Positions 54,035-63,277 of a stretch of 64,000 nt of DNA are shown piece after piece. Positions within the stretch are counted from its first letter, which is position 1, and every line of letters starts with the position of its first letter. Source of the stretch: an uncultured Lachnospiraceae bacterium (GTDB lineage: Bacteria; Bacillota; Clostridia; Lachnospirales; Lachnospiraceae); the NCBI GenBank assembly GCA_910585075.1, contig CAJUED010000004.1, positions 1 to 64,000 on the forward strand, in the 5' to 3' direction. The translations under genes were made by a program, and so were the position numbers. The notes below the pieces were generated by a model. It saw nothing but the letters and a program-made list of their open reading frames with translations, was not told the origin of the DNA and did no database searches.

Positions 54035-54517
54035 ATGAGAGAACAAATTTTATCAATTATAGAAAAGAACAGCAGGATAAATGTAAAGGAACTGGCTGTT
54101 ATCCTGGGAGCGGAGGAAATTGACGTTGCCAACGAGCTGCAGGCAATGGAGGAGGAAGGTATTATCTGTGGCTATCACACCATGATAGACTGGGAAAAAA
54201 CATCCATTGAAAAGGTAACCGCTTTGATTGAGGTGAGAATCACACCCCAGAGAGGACAGGGGTATGACAATATTGCCGAGAGAATTTATAAGTATTCCGA
54301 GGTGAACAGTGTGTATCTGATTTCCGGCGGATACGACCTTCTGGTAACTCTGGATGGAAAATCATTAAAGGCTGTCTCAAGCTTTGTGTCCGATAAGCTT
54401 TCCACTCTGGACGGAGTGCTGAGCACGGCAACCCATTTTATTTTGAAAAAATATAAGGACCACGGCACAATATTGACAAAAAAATATGAAGATACAAGGG
54501 AGAAAGTGACACCATGA
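54035..54517 (+). CDS. Lrp/AsnC-family transcriptional regulator
   Basis: A 160-residue protein. N-terminal helix-turn-helix (MREQILSIIEKNSRINVKEL through EEGIICGYHTMIDW) and a C-terminal RAM ligand-binding domain (VTALIEVRITPQRGQGYDNI, VYLISGGYDLLV). ATG 54035 follows GAGGG by 5 nt. The stop overlaps the aminotransferase start (ATGA). It probably controls the coupled aminotransferase in response to an amino acid. Confidence 0.9.
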   Translation: MREQILSIIEKNSRINVKELAVILGAEEIDVANELQAMEEEGIICGYHTMIDWEKTSIEKVTALIEVRITPQRGQGYDNIAERIYKYSEVNSVYLISGGYDLLVTLDGKSLKAVSSFVSDKLSTLDGVLSTATHFILKKYKDHGTILTKKYEDTREKVTP

Positions 54518-55683
54518 GAAATCCATTATCAGATATTATTACAGACATAAAGCCCTCCGGTATCCGAAAGTTTTTTGATATAGTGAGCGAGATGGAGGAC
54601 GCCATTTCACTGGGTGTGGGCGAACCGGATTTTGACACCCCGTGGCATATAAGAGATGAGGGTATCTATTCTCTGGAAAAGGGACGGACATTTTACACCT
54701 CAAATGCAGGATTAAAAGAACTGAAAGTGGAAATCAGCAAATATATCGAAAGAACCCAGAAGATTTCCTATGATGCAAACCAGGAGGTAATTGTTACGGT
54801 GGGCGGTTCGGAGGCCATTGATATTGCGCTTCGCGCCATGATTAATCCGGGCGAGGAAGTACTGATTCCACAGCCCAGCTATGTTTCCTATGAACCCTGT
54901 GCAATTTTAGCCGGAGGAGTTCCGGTTATCATAGAACTGAAGGAAGAAAACGAGTTCCGCTTAACGGCAAAGGAGCTTCGGGATGCCATCACGGAGAAGA
55001 CAAAAGTGCTGATTCTCCCCTTCCCCAACAATCCTACCGGCGCTATCATGGAAAAAGAGGATCTGGAGGCCATTGCGGAAGTAATCCGGGAAAAGGATAT
55101 CTTCGTGATATCGGATGAGATTTATGCGGAATTGACCTACAAGGGAAAGCATGTGTCTATAGCGAGCCTGCCGGGCATGCAGGAGAGAACGGTTCTCATC
55201 AACGGCTTTTCCAAGTCCTACGCAATGACCGGCTGGCGTCTTGGCTATGCATGCGCCCCCCATATGATTATGGAGCAGATGCTGAAAATTCATCAGTTTG
55301 CCATCATGTGCGCCCCCACCACCAGCCAGTATGCGGCAGTGGAGGCTCTGCGTAACGGTGATGATGATGTGGCAATGATGCGGGAGGCATACAACCAGAG
55401 AAGAAGATTCCTGATGCACTCTTTCAAGGAGATGGGGCTTAAATGCTTTGAACCTTACGGCGCTTTCTATGTCTTCCCCTGCATAAAGGAATTCGGAATG
55501 ACCAGCGACGAGTTCGCAAACCGCCTTCTCCAGGAAGAAAAAGTAGCCGTAGTCCCCGGCACCGCCTTCGGTGACTGCGGAGAAGGGTTCCTTCGAATCT
55601 CCTACGCCTACTCCCTGGAAAACCTGAAAATAGCCCTGAATAAAATAAACGCATTCATCACAAGACTCAGAAATCAGAAATAA
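54514..55683 (+). CDS. PLP-dependent aminotransferase (aspartate/AraT type)
   Basis: A 389-residue fold type I enzyme. ISLGVGEPDFDTPWHI, FPNNPTGAIM, ISDEIYAELTY and the PLP lysine in INGFSKSYAMTGWRLGY are present. It pairs with the overlapping Lrp gene, a frequent clostridial arrangement. The amino-acid substrate is not determined. Confidence 0.93.
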   Translation: MRNPLSDIITDIKPSGIRKFFDIVSEMEDAISLGVGEPDFDTPWHIRDEGIYSLEKGRTFYTSNAGLKELKVEISKYIERTQKISYDANQEVIVTVGGSEAIDIALRAMINPGEEVLIPQPSYVSYEPCAILAGGVPVIIELKEENEFRLTAKELRDAITEKTKVLILPFPNNPTGAIMEKEDLEAIAEVIREKDIFVISDEIYAELTYKGKHVSIASLPGMQERTVLINGFSKSYAMTGWRLGYACAPHMIMEQMLKIHQFAIMCAPTTSQYAAVEALRNGDDDVAMMREAYNQRRRFLMHSFKEMGLKCFEPYGAFYVFPCIKEFGMTSDEFANRLLQEEKVAVVPGTAFGDCGEGFLRISYAYSLENLKIALNKINAFITRLRNQK

Positions 55684-56173
55684 TTATTTGGGCTTGGTAT
55701 ATTGACTCGCGCAGAGCTATGCTTTTAGTTGCCCATTACTTTTCTTTTTCTCTAAGCCAAATTGATTCTATATGTAGATTGTTTGGCGGCGTATAAGGTA
55801 AGTATAGACATAATATTTTTTAATAAATAAAGGGAAATTATCTCTTGGCTGGCCGATGCACAGCGAGGAGGGGATAAATATTCAACGAGGAACCCTTATA
55901 AAAACGCCAGCGCTTAGCGAAGTTTTTTTGAGCTTAGCGTCTGTTGCGTTTTTATAGAGCGGGAGCGCGGTGACGACTGAATATTTATCCCCTCCTCGCG
56001 TCCGCATAGCCAATATCCCTGTCCGCTTGGTCATTGTCCTGTCTTTTATAAAAAATTGATATTAGTTCATTTCTTTTTTATGGAATAATTAACAGGGTTG
56101 TGCTACAATAAAAGCCGGTATGTAAAAATAGGAAGAAAAAGCGTTATTTACAGGGAGAAAACAGGTAAAACTT
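55684..56173. other. Intergenic region before DUF1846 gene
   Basis: No gene in 490 bp. Apart from the large palindromic element (entered separately) there is AT-rich sequence and a possible -10 box TACAAT at about 56104. No clear ribosome site precedes the next gene. Confidence 0.5.
55845..56013. repeat. Intergenic palindromic element, copy 2 (inverted relative to copy 1)
   Basis: The perfect 22-bp arms are 55863-55884 and 55978-55999. Beyond them pairing continues with small bulges through ATGC/GCAT to TTGGCT (55845-55850) and AGCCAA (56008-56013). The 93-nt core 55885-55977 equals the reverse complement of copy 1 in about 81 positions, with most changes in the apical loop. The outer arm sequence (GCGAGGAGGGGATAA) differs wholly from copy 1 (GCTTCTTCGAGAAAAA) apart from the inner ATATTCA. 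Confidence 0.85.
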
Positions 56174-57646
56174 ATGAGAGTGGGATTTGATAATGAAAAG
56201 TATTTAAAGATGCAGTCAAAGTACATTGAGGAAAGAATCAATAAATTTGGCGATAAGCTCTACCTTGAATTTGGAGGAAAGCTTTTTGACGACTATCACG
56301 CATCCAGGGTTTTGCCGGGATTTGAGCCTGACAGTAAGCTTCGTATGTTGATGAAGCTCTCTGACAGGGTTGAAATAGTTATTGTAATAAATGCCGCAGA
56401 CATTGAAAAAAATAAGATAAGAAGCGATTTGGGAATCACCTATGATGAAGACGCCTTAAGGCTTAAGAGTGAATTTGAAAGCCGGGGCTTTTACGTGGGA
56501 AGCGTGGTATTGACCCACTATGCCGGTCAGTCAAGGGCCGCAGACTTTAAAGAACGGCTGGAAAAAAAGAATGTGAAGGTGTACCTTCATTATACAATAG
56601 AAGGTTATCCGGCCAACATCCCCTTAATTGTCAGTGATGAAGGCTACGGAAAGAATGAATATATTGAGACTACAAGGTCTCTTGTGGTGGTGACTGCGCC
56701 GGGGCCGGGGAGCGGGAAAATGGCAACCTGCCTGTCCCAGCTCTACCATGACCATAAAAGAGGAATCAAGGCGGGATATGCTAAATATGAGACTTTCCCT
56801 ATTTGGAACATTCCGTTAAAACATCCGGTCAACCTTGCCTATGAGGCGGCGACTGCGGATTTGAAGGATATCAATATGATTGACCCTTTCCATCTGGAAG
56901 CTTACGGTGAGACCACGGTCAATTACAACCGGGATATTGAAATTTTCCCGGTGTTAAATGCGATTTTTGAGGGAATTTACAAGGAAAATCCATACAAATC
57001 CCCTACGGATATGGGCGTAAATATGGCGGGCAATTGTATTGTGGATGATGAGGTCTGCTGTAAGGCCTCCTACCAGGAAATCATCCGCCGTTATTATACG
57101 GCTATGAATGATGTAATCAGGGGTAAAGCCAAAGAAAATGACGTTTATAAGATAGAGCTTCTGATGAAGCAGGCTAAAATCAGCACGGATGACAGGAAGG
57201 TGACGGTAGCCGCAAAAGAGAGGGCGGAAAAGCTTGGGGTTCCCACGGCGGCAATAGAGCTCTCTGACGGCACGGTTATCACTTCCAAGACCACAGCCCT
57301 TTTGGGGGCGTCGGCGGCGCTGCTTTTGAATGCCCTTAAATTTCTGGGCGGTGTAGACCATGATATCCGTGTGATTTCTCCTGAGGCAATTGAGCCTATT
57401 CAGGAATTAAAAACGAAATATCTGGGTGGAAAGAATCCGCGTCTTCACACGGATGAGGTGCTGATTGCCCTTTCTATCTCTGCAATAAATGACGGCCATG
57501 CAAAAAAAGCATTGGAACAGCTTCCGAAATTGAAGGGATGTCAGGTACATACTTCGGTGATGCTTTCGGAGGTAGATATTAAAACATTTAAAAAGCTGGG
57601 TGTGGACTTGACCAGCGAACCAATTATAAAAGGAAAGAGTAACTAA
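56174..57646 (+). CDS. DUF1846 domain-containing protein
   Basis: 490 residues, the full length of the DUF1846 family. A P-loop-like VVTAPGPGSGKMATCLSQLY lies at about residues 174-193, and the N-terminal SKYIEERINKFGDKLYLEFG block is typical. The function is unknown; a nucleotide-dependent activity is inferred only from the glycine-rich loop. The ribosome site is weak. Its stop abuts the ftsH start. Confidence 0.88.
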   Translation: MRVGFDNEKYLKMQSKYIEERINKFGDKLYLEFGGKLFDDYHASRVLPGFEPDSKLRMLMKLSDRVEIVIVINAADIEKNKIRSDLGITYDEDALRLKSEFESRGFYVGSVVLTHYAGQSRAADFKERLEKKNVKVYLHYTIEGYPANIPLIVSDEGYGKNEYIETTRSLVVVTAPGPGSGKMATCLSQLYHDHKRGIKAGYAKYETFPIWNIPLKHPVNLAYEAATADLKDINMIDPFHLEAYGETTVNYNRDIEIFPVLNAIFEGIYKENPYKSPTDMGVNMAGNCIVDDEVCCKASYQEIIRRYYTAMNDVIRGKAKENDVYKIELLMKQAKISTDDRKVTVAAKERAEKLGVPTAAIELSDGTVITSKTTALLGASAALLLNALKFLGGVDHDIRVISPEAIEPIQELKTKYLGGKNPRLHTDEVLIALSISAINDGHAKKALEQLPKLKGCQVHTSVMLSEVDIKTFKKLGVDLTSEPIIKGKSN

Positions 57647-59938
57647 ATGAGTGAAAACAATTTAAATCAGTTTGAGGGCGGTCCTGGCGGTAACGGAGGC
57701 CCGTCCGGCCCCGGAGGAAATGGTTCCGGGGGAAATGGAGGCCCTGGTAAGGACCCGCGAAAACAAAGCATCATCATGTTTGTGATAGCGGCGCTTTTAT
57801 CCCTTCTTATGGTGAGCTCCTTCGTGAAGCTTCTCACCGGGGATTCCGAGCAGGAAATTACGTACAACGAATTTATCCAGATGCTTGAGGATGGTAAAGT
57901 TGATACGGTGCTGATTGGCGGAGACAGGGTTTACATCCAGCCCATGGAGGAAAAGAACACGCAGTCTCCCATCATGTATCTGTACGGCATGAATCCTTCC
58001 GTCAGCTACTATACGGGTAAGATTGAGGATGACGACACGCTGACCGCACGTCTTTTAAAGTATGATGTGGAAGTGAAAGGACAGGTGGCAGACGGCACAA
58101 GCGCAGTGATAAGCTTTTTGCTGTCCTATGTATTCCCGTTTCTCCTGATGTGGGTGCTCCTTAGCCTTCTTTTCCGCAAAATGTCAAAGGGCGGCGGCCC
58201 TATGGGAGTGGGAAAGAGCAACGCGAAAGTTTATGTGCAGAGAGAAACCGGAGTTACCTTCAAGGATGTGGCAGGGGAGGACGAGGCAAAGGAGTCCTTA
58301 CAGGAAGTGGTTGATTTCCTGCATAACCCGGGGAAATATGTGAAAATTGGTGCGAAACTGCCCAAGGGAGCCCTCCTGGTGGGCCCTCCCGGAACGGGAA
58401 AAACCCTGCTTGCCAAGGCGGTTGCAGGGGAAGCGAAGGTACCTTTTTTCTCCCTTTCCGGTTCGGACTTTATTGAGTTGTATGTGGGCGTGGGAGCTTC
58501 CCGTGTAAGGGATTTGTTTAAAGAGGCTACCAAGAATGCGCCCTGTATTATCTTTATTGACGAGATAGACGCCATTGGACGAAGCCGTGACAATAAATAC
58601 GGCGGCGGGAATGAGGAGCGGGAGCAGACCCTGAATCAGCTTTTATCTGAGATGGACGGATTTGACACCTCCAAAGGGATTCTGGTACTGGGGGCAACGA
58701 ACCGCCCTGAAATATTGGATAAAGCCCTCCTTCGTCCGGGCCGTTTTGACAGAAGGATTATAGTGGATAAACCGGATCTAAAGGGCCGGGTGGAGATTCT
58801 GAAAGTGCACGCCAAAGATGTGCATCTGGATATGAGCGTGGATTTGGACGCCATTGCCCTTGCCACCAGCGGGGCTGTGGGCGCGGACCTGGCCAATATG
58901 ATTAACGAGGCTGCCATCAATGCGGTGCAGCACGGCAGGGAGTATGTGACCCAGAAGGATTTGTTTGACGCAGTGGAACAGGTTCTGGTGGGTAAAGAAA
59001 AGAAAGACCGGATCATGAGCAAAGAAGAACGCAAGATTGTGTCCTACCACGAGGTGGGTCATGCGCTCATAAGCGCTTTGCAGAAAAATTCGGAACCGGT
59101 ACAGAAGATTACGATTGTGCCCAGAACAATGGGAGCCCTTGGGTACGTTATGCACGTGCCGGAGGAAGAAAAATATCTCCAGACCAAGGAGGAACTTCAC
59201 GACAGGCTGGTGAGCCTGCTTGGAGGCCGGGCGGCGGAGGAGATTGTGTTTGGCAATGTGACCACAGGGGCGGCTAATGACATTGAGCAGGCAACCAATA
59301 TTGTCTCCAATATGATCACCCGTTTCGGTATGAGCAAACGCTTTGGACTGATGGGACTGGCAACGGTGGAAAGCGAGTATCTGGGCGGCGGCGCAAGACT
59401 TACCTGTAGCGACAGGACGGCGGCCGATGTGGATACGGAGATTATGGAAACCCTGAAGGAATGCTATGAGGAAGCCAAGCAGCTGCTCTCAGGCAACAGG
59501 GAGCTGATGGATAAGCTGGCGGCCCATCTGATTGAAAAGGAAACCATCAGTGGTAAGGAATTTATGAAAATTTACCGAAAGGAAAAAGGAATTCCGGAGC
59601 CTGAGGAGGAAGATAAAGAAAATCAGGAAAAGACCGATGGGGAAAGCGTAAAGAGCATAGAGGATAGGGCGTCCGAAAAGGATGAGAAATCTGAAAGCTC
59701 AGAAAGCGCCCAGAGTCCGGCGCCTTCAGAGAACGGGGAACCTGAAAATCTGCCTGAAGGTACAGGCCATTTGCCGGGAGGAAATGTTCCGGAGCGTGGA
59801 AGCTTTCCTGAGAGAGGGGAAATGACGGGAAACAGTGAAAATCTGCCTCGCAGTGAAGGCGGGGAAAGTCGTGGAACCGGCCGGTTTTCCAACGCGCCGT
59901 CAGACTTTTTCTGGGATGGCAGCAGGGATAAAATGTAA
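57647..59938 (+). CDS. ftsH: ATP-dependent zinc metalloprotease FtsH
   Basis: 763 residues. A Gly/Pro-rich N-terminus (1-38), a membrane segment at about 40-60, an extracellular loop, a second segment at about 150-175, the AAA domain (Walker A GPPGTGKT, Walker B IIFIDEIDAIG, SRH near RPGRFDRR), and the protease site HEVGH. The usual protein ends near 650; here about 110 residues of Glu/Ser/Gly/Pro-rich tail are added. It degrades membrane and short-lived cytosolic proteins. ATG directly follows the DUF1846 stop. Confidence 0.96.
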   Translation: MSENNLNQFEGGPGGNGGPSGPGGNGSGGNGGPGKDPRKQSIIMFVIAALLSLLMVSSFVKLLTGDSEQEITYNEFIQMLEDGKVDTVLIGGDRVYIQPMEEKNTQSPIMYLYGMNPSVSYYTGKIEDDDTLTARLLKYDVEVKGQVADGTSAVISFLLSYVFPFLLMWVLLSLLFRKMSKGGGPMGVGKSNAKVYVQRETGVTFKDVAGEDEAKESLQEVVDFLHNPGKYVKIGAKLPKGALLVGPPGTGKTLLAKAVAGEAKVPFFSLSGSDFIELYVGVGASRVRDLFKEATKNAPCIIFIDEIDAIGRSRDNKYGGGNEEREQTLNQLLSEMDGFDTSKGILVLGATNRPEILDKALLRPGRFDRRIIVDKPDLKGRVEILKVHAKDVHLDMSVDLDAIALATSGAVGADLANMINEAAINAVQHGREYVTQKDLFDAVEQVLVGKEKKDRIMSKEERKIVSYHEVGHALISALQKNSEPVQKITIVPRTMGALGYVMHVPEEEKYLQTKEELHDRLVSLLGGRAAEEIVFGNVTTGAANDIEQATNIVSNMITRFGMSKRFGLMGLATVESEYLGGGARLTCSDRTAADVDTEIMETLKECYEEAKQLLSGNRELMDKLAAHLIEKETISGKEFMKIYRKEKGIPEPEEEDKENQEKTDGESVKSIEDRASEKDEKSESSESAQSPAPSENGEPENLPEGTGHLPGGNVPERGSFPERGEMTGNSENLPRSEGGESRGTGRFSNAPSDFFWDGSRDKM

Positions 59939-59980
59939 ATGATAAGAAGGGGAGGCGGTACGGCAACCTCTTTTAAAAGT

Positions 59981-60028
59981 AAAAAAGACATCATTACGGG
60001 AGCAAGAGACTGGAATGATGTCTTTTTA
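59981..60028 (+). terminator. Terminator after ftsH
   Basis: AAAAAGACATCATT (from 59981) pairs with AATGATGTCTTTTT (60014-60027); bidirectional, strong. Confidence 0.9.
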
Positions 60029-60202
60029 TTCCCGTGGGTGATGAGAAAAATAGCCATGCACCAGAGATGCCTTTGGATTCTTTGGATATTTGGTTCAATA
60101 AATTGATGCACAGGGTGTAATCGAATTTGATAACAGGCTGGTGGTCAGGGAAAGAAATTCCTGGTCTGTTGAAACGGCCCGGTATTTTAGGAGACGAAAA
60201 TT

Positions 60203-62077
60203 ATGTTTGACTTTCAGGAAGAACTGAAAAAACTCCCCAATTGCCCGGGAGTATATATTATGCACGATGAAATGGACAACATTATTTATGTGGGAAAAGC
60301 AATCAATCTGCATAACCGCGTCAGATCCTATTTCAGAAAAAATATCGGCAGAGGACCTCAGATTGATAAAATGGTGACTTTGATCAGCCGCTTTGAATAC
60401 ATTGTCACAGATTCGGAACTGGAAGCCCTTGTGCTGGAAAATAATCTGATCAAAGAGCATAGTCCCAAATACAATACTTTGCTTAAGGATGATAAGACTT
60501 ACCCTTATATTAAGGTTACTTTGGGGGAAGCCTATCCAAGGGTACTGTTTTCACGACAGATGAAAAAGGACCGTTCCAGATATTTCGGGCCTTATACCAG
60601 CGCAGCGGCGGTGAAGGACACCATAGACCTGATTAATAAGCTCTACCAGCTCAGAACCTGTAACAGAAGCCTTCCCAAAGACTGCGGCAGCGACAGGGCC
60701 TGCCTGAATTATCACATTAAGCAGTGTGTGGCTCCCTGTCAGGGAAATATTACGGAGGATGCATATCGGGAGAGAATCAAAAAAGCGCTGGATTTCCTAA
60801 ACGGAAGTTATCAGGAAACCTTAAAAGAACTGGAACAGAAAATGCAGGAGGCCTCGGAAAATCTGGAGTTTGAGGATGCCATACGGTACAGGGATTTGTA
60901 CAACAGTGTAAAGCAGATTGCCTCCAAACAGAAAATTACGGACAGCGACGGGGAGGATAAGGATGTGATTGCACTAGCGGCGGACGAGCAGGATGCAGTG
61001 GTGCAGGTATTCTTTATCCGGGATGGCAAACTGATAGGGCGGGAGCATTTTTACATGATGCATGTGTCCGGTATCCCCCGGGGACAGATTCTTCTGGATT
61101 TCGTGAAACAATTTTATGCGGGAACGCCTTTTATTCCCCGGGAGCTTATGCTCCAGGAAAAGATAGAAGATATGGACATAATAGAGCAGTGGCTCACCCA
61201 GAGAAAAGGCGGCAGGGTGTATGTGAAAGTACCTAAAATCGGCACGAAGGAAAAGCTGGTGGAGCTGGCGGCGAAAAATGCCATGCTGGTGTTAAGCCAG
61301 GACAAAGAGCGGATAAAGAGAGAGGAAGGCAGAACCATTGGGGCGGTCAGGGAGATTGCCGGTCTTTTGGGTCTTGAGAGCGTAAGCCGGATGGAGGCTT
61401 ATGATATCTCCAATATCAGCGGGTTTGCAAATGTCGGTTCCATGGTGGTTTACGAGAAAGGAAAACCCAAGCGGAGCGATTATAGAAAATTCCGGATCAA
61501 AACCGTTTCCGGACCGGATGACTATGCCTGCATGAGAGAAGTTTTGACCAGAAGATTTCTGCACGGTATGGATGAACAGAAAAAGCTTGAGGACAAGGAA
61601 ATGGAAAAGGAGTTTGGCAGTTTCACCAAATTCCCGGATTTGCTTCTGATGGACGGCGGCAAAGGCCAGGTGAATATTGCCCTGCAGGTGCTCTCGGAGC
61701 TTCACTTAAATATTCCTGTGTGCGGTATGGTGAAGGACGATAACCACAATACCAGAGGGCTGTATTTTAACAACGAAGAAATTGGCATTGACAGAAGCAG
61801 CGAGGGCTTTAAGCTGATTACCAGAATCCAGGATGAGGCCCACCGCTTTGCAATAGAATATCACAGGTCACTGCGCTCCAAAGCTCAGGTGAAATCCGTG
61901 TTGGACGAAATTCCCGGCGTAGGTCCTTCCCGCCGAAAAGCTCTGATGAGACGTTTTAAGTCCATAGAGGAAGTCAAAAACGCAGATGTGGAGACTCTGG
62001 CCGGGGTGGACGAAATTCCGGAGTCTGTAGCCATGGGAATCTATGAGTTTTTCCATAAAAAAAATTCGGAGGAATAG
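60203..62077 (+). CDS. uvrC: Excinuclease ABC subunit C
   Basis: A 624-residue protein. GIY-YIG nuclease (GVYIMHDEMDNIIYVGKAIN), a UVR motif (EDAIRYRDLYNSVKQI), the RNase H-like C-terminal nuclease (MEAYDISNISGFANVGSMVV, LLMDGGKGQVN), and helix-hairpin-helix repeats (IPGVGPSRRKALMRRFKS). It makes both incisions in nucleotide excision repair. AGGAG precedes the ATG. Confidence 0.97.
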   Translation: MFDFQEELKKLPNCPGVYIMHDEMDNIIYVGKAINLHNRVRSYFRKNIGRGPQIDKMVTLISRFEYIVTDSELEALVLENNLIKEHSPKYNTLLKDDKTYPYIKVTLGEAYPRVLFSRQMKKDRSRYFGPYTSAAAVKDTIDLINKLYQLRTCNRSLPKDCGSDRACLNYHIKQCVAPCQGNITEDAYRERIKKALDFLNGSYQETLKELEQKMQEASENLEFEDAIRYRDLYNSVKQIASKQKITDSDGEDKDVIALAADEQDAVVQVFFIRDGKLIGREHFYMMHVSGIPRGQILLDFVKQFYAGTPFIPRELMLQEKIEDMDIIEQWLTQRKGGRVYVKVPKIGTKEKLVELAAKNAMLVLSQDKERIKREEGRTIGAVREIAGLLGLESVSRMEAYDISNISGFANVGSMVVYEKGKPKRSDYRKFRIKTVSGPDDYACMREVLTRRFLHGMDEQKKLEDKEMEKEFGSFTKFPDLLLMDGGKGQVNIALQVLSELHLNIPVCGMVKDDNHNTRGLYFNNEEIGIDRSSEGFKLITRIQDEAHRFAIEYHRSLRSKAQVKSVLDEIPGVGPSRRKALMRRFKSIEEVKNADVETLAGVDEIPESVAMGIYEFFHKKNSEE

Positions 62078-62143
62078 AATTTGCCCACTGAATATTTGTT
62101 CATGCAGCGTGGGCAACCGGCCAAGGTGAAAAGTAACTATTTA

Positions 62144-62172
62144 TTGAGATTAAGGTCTTTCTGTGATAAAAT
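62144..62172 (+). promoter_or_regulatory. Promoter of hprK
   Basis: TTGAGA (62144-62149), a 17-nt spacer and TAAAAT (62167-62172). An 8-bp hairpin TTGCCCAC/GTGGGCAA (62081-62116) lies just upstream, after uvrC. Confidence 0.7.
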
Positions 62173-62235
62173 ATTTAAGATATTTATCGTACGGAAAACA
62201 AGTGAAAAATAACAGTGTAAGAAAGGGAGTGGGGT

Positions 62236-63177
62236 ATGGCGAGTGTTAAGCTGGAACACATTATAGAAAAAATGAAGCTGGAAAATCTGACGCCTGAGCT
62301 GGATATTTCCAAGATTAAGATTACCCAGCCGGATATCAACAGGCCGGCGCTGCAGGTGGCAGGATATTTTGAACATTTTGAGGCTACCAGATTACAAATT
62401 ATAGGATTTGTGGAATATACTTATATGGAAAGCTTACCCAGGGAGAGGCAGGAGGAAATCTACACCAAAATCCTGTCCTGTGATATTCCGGCATTTGTGT
62501 TCTGCCGGGAATTAAAGCCAAACGAGCTTTTCACGAAAATAGCGATTGAGCACAATGTTCCCATTTTAATGACGAAGAAGGCAACTTCCGCCTTTATGGC
62601 CGAGATTATCAGGTGGCTGAATGTAAAACTTGCGCCCTGCATTTCCGTTCACGGTGTGCTGGTGGATATTTTTGGCGAGGGCGTGCTGATTACGGGTGAG
62701 AGCGGTATAGGAAAGTCGGAGGCGGCGCTGGAGCTGATCAAGAGAGGACACCGGCTTGTAACGGATGATGCGGTTGAGATCCGTAAGGTAAGCGACGACA
62801 CGCTGGTTGGCTCAGCACCGGATATCACCAAGCATTTTATTGAGCTTCGGGGTATCGGAATTGTGGATGTGAAGATGCTCTTTGGTGTGTCCAGCGTCAG
62901 GGACACCCAGACCATAGACCTGGTAATCCGTCTGGAAGACTGGGACAAGGAAAAGGAGTACGACAGGCTTGGCCTGGAAGAAGAATATACGGAGTATCTG
63001 GGGAATAAGGTGGCATGTCATAACATTCCCATCAGACCCGGGCGTAATCTTGCGGTAATCTGCGAATCCGCCGCAATCAATCACCGCCAGAAAAAGATGG
63101 GTTACAATGCGGCTCAGGAGCTGTATCGCAGAGTGCAGGAATCCCTCCTTCGAAAACGGGACGAAGACGACGAGTAA
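62236..63177 (+). CDS. hprK: HPr kinase/phosphorylase
   Basis: A 313-residue protein. C-terminal kinase domain with P-loop ITGESGIGKSEAALELIKRG, HRLVTDDAVEI and the signature ELRGIGIVDVKMLFG; N-terminal domain of about 130 residues. It phosphorylates HPr at Ser46 and so drives CcpA-dependent catabolite repression, relevant to the many sugar genes in this window. Confidence 0.97.
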   Translation: MASVKLEHIIEKMKLENLTPELDISKIKITQPDINRPALQVAGYFEHFEATRLQIIGFVEYTYMESLPRERQEEIYTKILSCDIPAFVFCRELKPNELFTKIAIEHNVPILMTKKATSAFMAEIIRWLNVKLAPCISVHGVLVDIFGEGVLITGESGIGKSEAALELIKRGHRLVTDDAVEIRKVSDDTLVGSAPDITKHFIELRGIGIVDVKMLFGVSSVRDTQTIDLVIRLEDWDKEKEYDRLGLEEEYTEYLGNKVACHNIPIRPGRNLAVICESAAINHRQKKMGYNAAQELYRRVQESLLRKRDEDDE

Positions 63178-63185
63178 AAATTTCA

Positions 63186-63216
63186 GTAACGGTGAAGCTA
63201 AAGGCGGTGCGGTTAC
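63186..63216 (+). repeat. Small intergenic repeat GTAACGGTGAAGC...GGTTAC, copy 3
   Basis: Starts GTAACGGTGAAGCTAAAGG and ends GCGGTTAC, 9 bp after the hprK stop. Same family as 21421-21449 and 23741-23776. Confidence 0.7.
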
Positions 63217-63277
63217 AAATTTTAAAACACAGGAATAAATAAAAAGAACAATAATAAAGATAAAGAGAGGGTTATTT

